A stretch of DNA of 10,222 nucleotides from JABDJZ01 sp047611125 (GTDB taxonomy: Bacteria > Bacteroidota > Rhodothermia > Rhodothermales > UBA10348), in contig JBLFXH010000116.1 in the NCBI GenBank assembly GCA_047611125.1, forward strand, positions 1 through 10,222, given 5' to 3'. Each line of letters starts with the position of its first letter. Positions within the stretch are counted from its first letter, which is position 1. The translations under genes and the position numbers were made by a program. Positions 6,462 to 10,222 of this stretch are shown here, piece after piece. Below the pieces are notes generated by a model, which was not told where the DNA came from, did no database searches, and saw nothing but the letters and a program-made list of their open reading frames with translations.

Positions 6462-7883
6462 CTAGTGCTCGCGGCGGACCCGGGCTACATCGGTTGAGGT
6501 AACTTCTGGTCCGTTGTTGTCCCAAGACTTCATCACAAACGTCAGGACGTTTGCCACATCAGCATCGGACAGGCGAACACCTGGCATCACGCCGTTGTAG
6601 TCCGTTCCGTTGACTGTGACGGGTCCGCTCAGGCCATTGACCACGGTGCGGATTGCACGGTCACGGTCGGCAAGCAGATAGTCCGAGCCAGCCAGTGGCG
6701 GGAACGCACCCGCCATACCCTGTCCTTCAGGCTGGTGACAGGCGGCGCAGTTCTGTGCGAAGACACGGCCTCCCGCAGCTATGCGCTCTTCGAGCGTCAG
6801 GTTGGCCGCTGGAGCGGTGGCTTCCGCGACGATTTCCTGGATGCCACCACCTTCCGGCAGGTAAACCGTCTCGTCCTGCTTGCCAGAGTAGATTTCAAGA
6901 TTCTCCTCGCCCGTCACCGTCAGCATGCCCAAGGCGCCCTTGTTGAAGGCCCGGAAGATGGAGTGGTCAACGATGATGAATGTCCCCGGGACATCGACGG
7001 TGAATTCAACGATGGCGGAGCCACCGGCAGGGACGAGCGTGGTCTGGACGTTCGTCTGATTGGGGATAGACCCGCCTTCGGTGTAGACCAGGTCGAAGAT
7101 CTCGCCGATCACGTGGAAAGATGAGACGAGGTTTGGACCGCCGTTTCCGACATACAGACGGACGCGTTCGCCGACTTCGGCCGTAATGGCATTGTCGCCC
7201 ACCAAGGCGCCAACGGCGCCATTGAATACCACGTAGTCAGGCTCTTCGTTGATGGCTTTCTCCATGTCGAAGGGCTGCAGTCCGGCCTCTCCGTAGGAGC
7301 CACCTGTGTAGAATTCGCTCTGCATCACGTAGTACTCCTTGTCCACGGGAGGCAGGCCGCCTTTAGGTTCGACCAGGATCAGGCCGTACATCCCATTCGC
7401 GATATGCATACCGACCGGTGCAGTGGCACAGTGGTAGACATACAGTCCGGGATTCAGTGCCGTGAATGAGAATGTGGACCCAGTCCCGGGGGCGGTGAAC
7501 GATGAGGCGGCGCCACCACCGGCTCCGGTCACTGCATGGAGGTCGATGTTGTGCGGCATCTTCGAGTCGGGCCGGTTGTTCAGGTGGAATTCCACCTGAT
7601 CGCCTTCTCGAACTCGCATAAACTTGCCAGGGACTTCGCCGCCAAAGGTCCAGAAGGTGTACTCAACGCCATCGGCCAAGCGTTTGACCTCTTCTGTAGT
7701 TTCGAGTTCGATGATCACCTTGGTCGGGTGATTCCTCGTGATGGCTGCCGGAACGACGGGGGCGTGAGTTAGAATCGCTCGTTCCTCACCAGAAATGGGG
7801 GACTCCGTGTTGCAGGCTGATAGCAGGGTGACAAGAGTCACTGCGGCGAGGCTGCGAATGAGCAGGGTTTCCGGAGAGGTCAT
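6462..7883 (-). CDS. nirK: Copper-containing nitrite reductase (AniA-like lipoprotein) with C-terminal cytochrome c domain
   Basis: The enzyme reduces nitrite to nitric oxide in denitrification or nitrite respiration. An N-terminal hydrophobic segment ends in the lipobox LLSAC (C24), so the protein is an exported lipoprotein in the periplasm or at the outer membrane. Two cupredoxin domains span about 50-325. Type 1 copper ligands are H111, C152, H160 and M165. Type 2 ligands are H116, H151 and H307. Catalytic D114 (HNIDLH) and H257 (SSFHVIGEIFD) are both present. The HCATAPVGMHIANGM loop and LVDH-like VDHSIFRAFNKGALG block resemble class II Neisseria AniA. A linker at about 345-365 joins a class I cytochrome c domain with CAACH (379-383) and axial candidate M433 (NGVMPG). 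Such a fusion would bring the electron donor onto the same chain. The total of 473 residues fits NirK plus one haem domain. It appears to be transcribed alone: a terminator ends the preceding unit and the next gene is a pseudogene. No accessory or sensor gene for nitrogen oxides is in the window. Confidence 0.95.
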   Translation of the reverse strand: MTSPETLLIRSLAAVTLVTLLSACNTESPISGEERAILTHAPVVPAAITRNHPTKVIIELETTEEVKRLADGVEYTFWTFGGEVPGKFMRVREGDQVEFHLNNRPDSKMPHNIDLHAVTGAGGGAASSFTAPGTGSTFSFTALNPGLYVYHCATAPVGMHIANGMYGLILVEPKGGLPPVDKEYYVMQSEFYTGGSYGEAGLQPFDMEKAINEEPDYVVFNGAVGALVGDNAITAEVGERVRLYVGNGGPNLVSSFHVIGEIFDLVYTEGGSIPNQTNVQTTLVPAGGSAIVEFTVDVPGTFIIVDHSIFRAFNKGALGMLTVTGEENLEIYSGKQDETVYLPEGGGIQEIVAEATAPAANLTLEERIAAGGRVFAQNCAACHQPEGQGMAGAFPPLAGSDYLLADRDRAIRTVVNGLSGPVTVNGTDYNGVMPGVRLSDADVANVLTFVMKSWDNNGPEVTSTDVARVRREH

Positions 7884-8088
7884 GGCTGGGATGTACTTGG
7901 ATTCAACGTTTCGTCAAAGTATCGGGAGCGACGAGCCCGCGCAATATCAGTGGACTCCCTAGTCGACTGACGGGGAGACCACGACATCACACCACTTGAG
8001 GAGCCGCTAAGGCAGCCACAAAGAAAGGGCCGACGGCAAAAGCCGACGGCCCGGACCAGGGGAGGCTCTGGCCTGAGAACCAGCGCGC
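7884..8088. other. Intergenic region with presumed nirK promoter
   Basis: This 205-base gap holds the terminator described separately and must include the nirK promoter. Minus-strand TTGACG begins 35 bases ahead of the nirK ATG, but the best-placed -10-like hexamer (TACATC) is poor and would leave almost no leader. I see no convincing TAnnTTTG Bacteroidota promoter and no TTGAT-N4-ATCAA Fnr/Dnr-type site. An 8-base palindrome AGTCGACT at 7961-7968, flanked by CTCCC and GGGAG arms, is the only other structure. No small gene is supported. Confidence 0.3.
8018..8052 (-). terminator. Intrinsic terminator downstream of the metallophosphoesterase gene
   Basis: Read on the minus strand, arms GGGCCGTCGGC and GCCGTCGGCCC pair over 11 positions with one T-T mismatch around a TTTT loop (bases 8027-8052). 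The T-rich tract TTTCTTTGT follows immediately (8018-8026). The hairpin lies 36 bases past the metallophosphoesterase stop codon. It should end the S9 peptidase-metallophosphoesterase transcript and insulate nirK. The plus-strand reading has no T-tract, so the element is one-directional. Confidence 0.8.
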
Positions 8089-8697
8089 TCAGTTTTCCGG
8101 TTGTCCTTCGGATTCAAACGGGGCCGCGATGTCCACATCCGCCAGCGCCAATGCCGTCTCCAGCGAAATCGGTTCGCCTCTGTACGCAGGGTTGAACTGC
8201 TCTCGGATCCCGTAGAGGCTGTCTACGCTCACGTCGATTCTGCCGAGCGGGTTGTGGATGGTCCCGTGGTGGTGTCCGTGAATCGACACTAGCCGCAGTA
8301 GATCGCGATGGGCCACCTCAACGGGGTAGTGCGATAGAAACACGTGGCGCGGCCCTACCCGAAACTGAGCGGCATGTACAACTGAGTCAAAGAGGGCGGC
8401 CACGTCCGGCATCCGGTCAGGCTCATCGTGGTTGCCGACAATCCAGTGAAACTCGCCCAGGCGGTCGGCCAGCGGCCGCAGGCTTTCAAGTACACGATCG
8501 CGACAGCTGCCAATCTGAAATGTCAGATCCCCGAGGAAGTAGAGTCGATCGCCCTCTGCCACGGTATCGAGCGCGGCCTCAAGCAGGCCCACATTCATTT
8601 CTTCCACGCCGGGCCACAGGTCCAGCCGGTGAGGGCAGTACCGGAGAATGTTGCGATGGTGGAGGTGCCAATCGCTGACGACGAATGTGTTGGGCAT
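8089..8697 (-). CDS. Calcineurin-like metallophosphoesterase
   Basis: This small 202-residue cytoplasmic phosphoesterase with a predicted two-metal centre carries every signature of the calcineurin-like fold: D9-x-H11 (VVSDWHLHH), G56-D57 (FLGDLTF), the GNHDE block (88-92, N89 and H90), SH123 (FLSHYP) and the GHHHG block (141-145). No signal peptide is seen. The size and compact motif spacing match stand-alone bacterial phosphodiesterase/phosphatase members rather than secreted 5'-nucleotidases; the substrate is unknown. I chose ATG 8697, which puts the first metal motif at the usual depth. A GTG five codons upstream (8712) is an equally open alternative, and neither has a Shine-Dalgarno sequence. 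The gene lies 38 bases (or 23 from the GTG) after the S9 peptidase stop and is followed by a strong terminator, so it is probably the last gene of that transcript. Confidence 0.87.
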   Translation of the reverse strand: MPNTFVVSDWHLHHRNILRYCPHRLDLWPGVEEMNVGLLEAALDTVAEGDRLYFLGDLTFQIGSCRDRVLESLRPLADRLGEFHWIVGNHDEPDRMPDVAALFDSVVHAAQFRVGPRHVFLSHYPVEVAHRDLLRLVSIHGHHHGTIHNPLGRIDVSVDSLYGIREQFNPAYRGEPISLETALALADVDIAAPFESEGQPEN

Positions 8698-8717
8698 AGG
8701 CTGCGGGCGCACGGAGG

Positions 8718-8729
8718 CCGAAGCTTCGG
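8718..8729. promoter_or_regulatory. Perfect 12-base palindrome CCGAAGCTTCGG at the peptidase-phosphoesterase junction
   Basis: CCGAAGCTTCGG reads identically on both strands. It lies between the S9 peptidase stop codon and the metallophosphoesterase start. Together with the flanking GG it nearly matches the element at 5038-5051. It may be a regulator site or an RNA-processing hairpin, or a chance event at this GC content. Confidence 0.3.
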
Positions 8730-8735
8730 GAGCGC

Positions 8736-10222
8736 TTACTTCTTCTCAGACTCCGCCTTGGCCGGCATCGGCCACGGAGTCCACTCCTGGCCACTCACGC
8801 GTGAGTGGATCCACTGCAACTCTTCAACATCCCTCGTCCGCTGATGTCGGGGCTCCCGAAACCCGTGTGGTTCTCTGGGAAAGCGCAGGTACCGAACGGG
8901 CGCGGAGCCACCGTCTCGAATGGCGGCAAAAAACATCATGGACTGCGGCTCTGTGTCCGTAGTGTCGTTCATCCCGTGCAGGATGAGGGTGGGCGTCCGG
9001 ACTTTGTGCGCATGGGTGAGCGGGGAGCGTTCGCGCCAGAATTCGGCATTGTCCCAGGGCGTGCCGCCCAGGTACCAGCGGCTGACGTCGTAGTTGAAGC
9101 CTGGACCATACTCACTGGTCCAGTCCGAGACCATGGCGCCTACGGAAGCGGCCTTAAAGCGGTGGGTCTGCGTGATTGTCCAACCACCCAGAATCCCGCC
9201 GTAGCTCCAACCTCGAACTGCTAATCGCTCGGGGTCCGCGATGCCTTGTTCGACCACGTAATCAACTCCGGTCATCAGGTCCTGGAAGTCACCGCCGCCG
9301 AGATCGCGCATGTTGCCGCGGAGCAGGGCATCATCGTACCCGGAGGAGCCCCGGACGTTGGGCATCAACTGCACGTAGCCCAGACCGGCCCAGACATGGT
9401 CCCGATAGCTGAACCGATTCGTAAACACACCGGCTGGGCCTCCGTGGATATGCAAAAGCAACGGGGCCGGTTTTTCGTCGTGGCCGGCTGGCGTCAAAAG
9501 GCGTCCCTCGATCTGAGTACCGTCCGTACTCCCCCAACGAATCACCTCTTGAGTGGCAAGCAGGAGGCTGTCCCTCACCAAAGGATTGAGATCGGTCAGG
9601 CGAGTGGGATTGAGCGAGTCGGTGGGAGACGTGAATAGGTCCGGCGCGGTGGCCGTGTTGGAGAACCTGTACACCATGCGCGAGCGGTCGGCTGAGAACG
9701 CCATCACGTCTAGGCTTCCCATAACATTCGACACGCGCTCCAGCGAGCCTGAGGCCACCTGTAGCCGATACAAATTCCGGTTGGTCCGATGCTGCCCGTT
9801 GAACAGAATCGACGCGCCATCCGGACTGAATACGTAGCTCCCGACATTCCCGGTAAACGCCCCGGAGAGGAGTCTAGTAGAGCCTGATTCCAAGTCTCGT
9901 AACCAGATTTTCCCGTTTCGGAGCTCCCAGGAAGAGGTGTCGGCCGCGACGTAGGCCAGGGCCCGCGAGTCTGGCGACCATTGCAGTCGCCCCTCGGGTG
10001 CAGCGTTGGAGGTTACCCGGCTGGTGCTCGAGTCCGCCGGAGACCACAGGTAGATCTCAGAAAGGTTGCCTTGATTGCGCAGGTTTTCGCGTCTGACAGA
10101 AAAGGCCAGGTGCTTGCCGTCCGGCGCTATCGTCAGGCTGCCGATGCGTACCGAGTCCTTCGTCAGGCGGGTAAGTTTGCCGTCCGGCACGGAGGCGTGC
10201 CAGATACTTTGCCACTGCCCTG
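8736..10222 (-). CDS. S9 family prolyl oligopeptidase-type serine peptidase (N-terminus outside window)
   Basis: This is the C-terminal portion (about 494 residues visible) of a two-domain S9 peptidase, which typically cleaves short peptides or acts as a dipeptidyl/acylaminoacyl peptidase. Numbering from the GTG codon at 10190, residues 1-210 form beta-propeller repeats with WD-like, TolB-like strands (IAPDGKHLAF, WSPDSRALAY, FSPDGASILF). Residues 215-470 form the alpha/beta-hydrolase domain. The catalytic triad is visible: S329 in GWSYGG, D409 in LHGMNDT and H442 in EPHGF. The oxyanion-side HGGPAG motif (249-254) and NVRGSSGYD (278-286) are also typical. The frame remains open through the right edge (WHAS directly before the GTG), so that GTG is an internal valine and the true start and any signal peptide lie beyond the window. 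Family members usually run to 620-700 residues, so roughly 130-200 are missing. The peptidase is probably the upstream partner of the metallophosphoesterase in one transcript. Confidence 0.93.
   Translation of the reverse strand, partial: GQWQSIWHASVPDGKLTRLTKDSVRIGSLTIAPDGKHLAFSVRRENLRNQGNLSEIYLWSPADSSTSRVTSNAAPEGRLQWSPDSRALAYVAADTSSWELRNGKIWLRDLESGSTRLLSGAFTGNVGSYVFSPDGASILFNGQHRTNRNLYRLQVASGSLERVSNVMGSLDVMAFSADRSRMVYRFSNTATAPDLFTSPTDSLNPTRLTDLNPLVRDSLLLATQEVIRWGSTDGTQIEGRLLTPAGHDEKPAPLLLHIHGGPAGVFTNRFSYRDHVWAGLGYVQLMPNVRGSSGYDDALLRGNMRDLGGGDFQDLMTGVDYVVEQGIADPERLAVRGWSYGGILGGWTITQTHRFKAASVGAMVSDWTSEYGPGFNYDVSRWYLGGTPWDNAEFWRERSPLTHAHKVRTPTLILHGMNDTTDTEPQSMMFFAAIRDGGSAPVRYLRFPREPHGFREPRHQRTRDVEELQWIHSRVSGQEWTPWPMPAKAESEKK

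Noticed and set aside
6735..7124. Plus-strand open frame of 129 codons opposite nirK
   Set aside because: It lies wholly antisense to the conserved cupredoxin and haem domains, and the product resembles no family I know.
8428..8844. Plus-strand open frame of 138 codons opposite the metallophosphoesterase
   Set aside because: It is antisense to the conserved metal motifs and spans the junction into the peptidase gene. There is no supporting ribosome site or domain.

Overview
The window is about 60% GC and densely coding. It looks like part of a chromosome from a Rhodothermota/Bacteroidota-type bacterium. The main clue is the C-terminus of the large secreted phosphodiesterase, which has a type IX secretion (Por) sorting domain with an FPNPF motif and a closing YVLRL strand. 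That secretion system is confined mainly to the Bacteroidota/Rhodothermota group. No convincing Shine-Dalgarno sequences precede the starts I examined, which also fits that group. High GC together with type IX secretion points to a Rhodothermales-like marine or halophilic lineage rather than a classical low-GC Bacteroidota. This assignment is an inference.

Layout: (1) 1-1641, plus strand, an amidase-signature hydrolase cut by the left window edge. (2) 1781-5026, minus strand, a 1081-residue secreted nucleotide pyrophosphatase/phosphodiesterase with two related beta-domains flanking a PKD domain and a type IX sorting tail; it converges on the amidase. (3) 5114-5779, minus, a DUF2461 protein. 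(4) 5809-6386, minus, the decayed remnant of an alginate-export-type outer-membrane porin, with an in-frame stop, a frameshift, apparent internal deletions and a missing 3' end. (5) 6462-7883, minus, a lipoprotein copper nitrite reductase (NirK, AniA-like) fused to a C-terminal cytochrome c domain. (6) An intergenic stretch holding a clear intrinsic terminator at about 8018-8052. (7) 8089-8697, minus, a small calcineurin-type metallophosphoesterase. (8) 8736-10222, minus, the C-terminal three quarters or so of an S9 prolyl-oligopeptidase-family serine peptidase, cut by the right edge.

The S9 peptidase and metallophosphoesterase look co-transcribed: the gap is under 40 bases and the terminator lies directly downstream. 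NirK is probably its own transcription unit, followed by the dead porin. The genes do not form one obvious pathway. Common themes are secretion and the cell surface (phosphodiesterase, NirK lipoprotein, S9 peptidase, former porin), nutrient scavenging (phosphoester, peptide and amide hydrolysis) and nitrite respiration.

I found no CRISPR array, tRNA, rRNA, insertion sequence, phage gene or toxin-antitoxin/defence locus. The most interesting items are the multiply disrupted porin, the NirK-cytochrome fusion, the phosphodiesterase architecture, and a pair of near-identical palindromes located just upstream of two start codons. I see no evidence of an undescribed multi-gene system.
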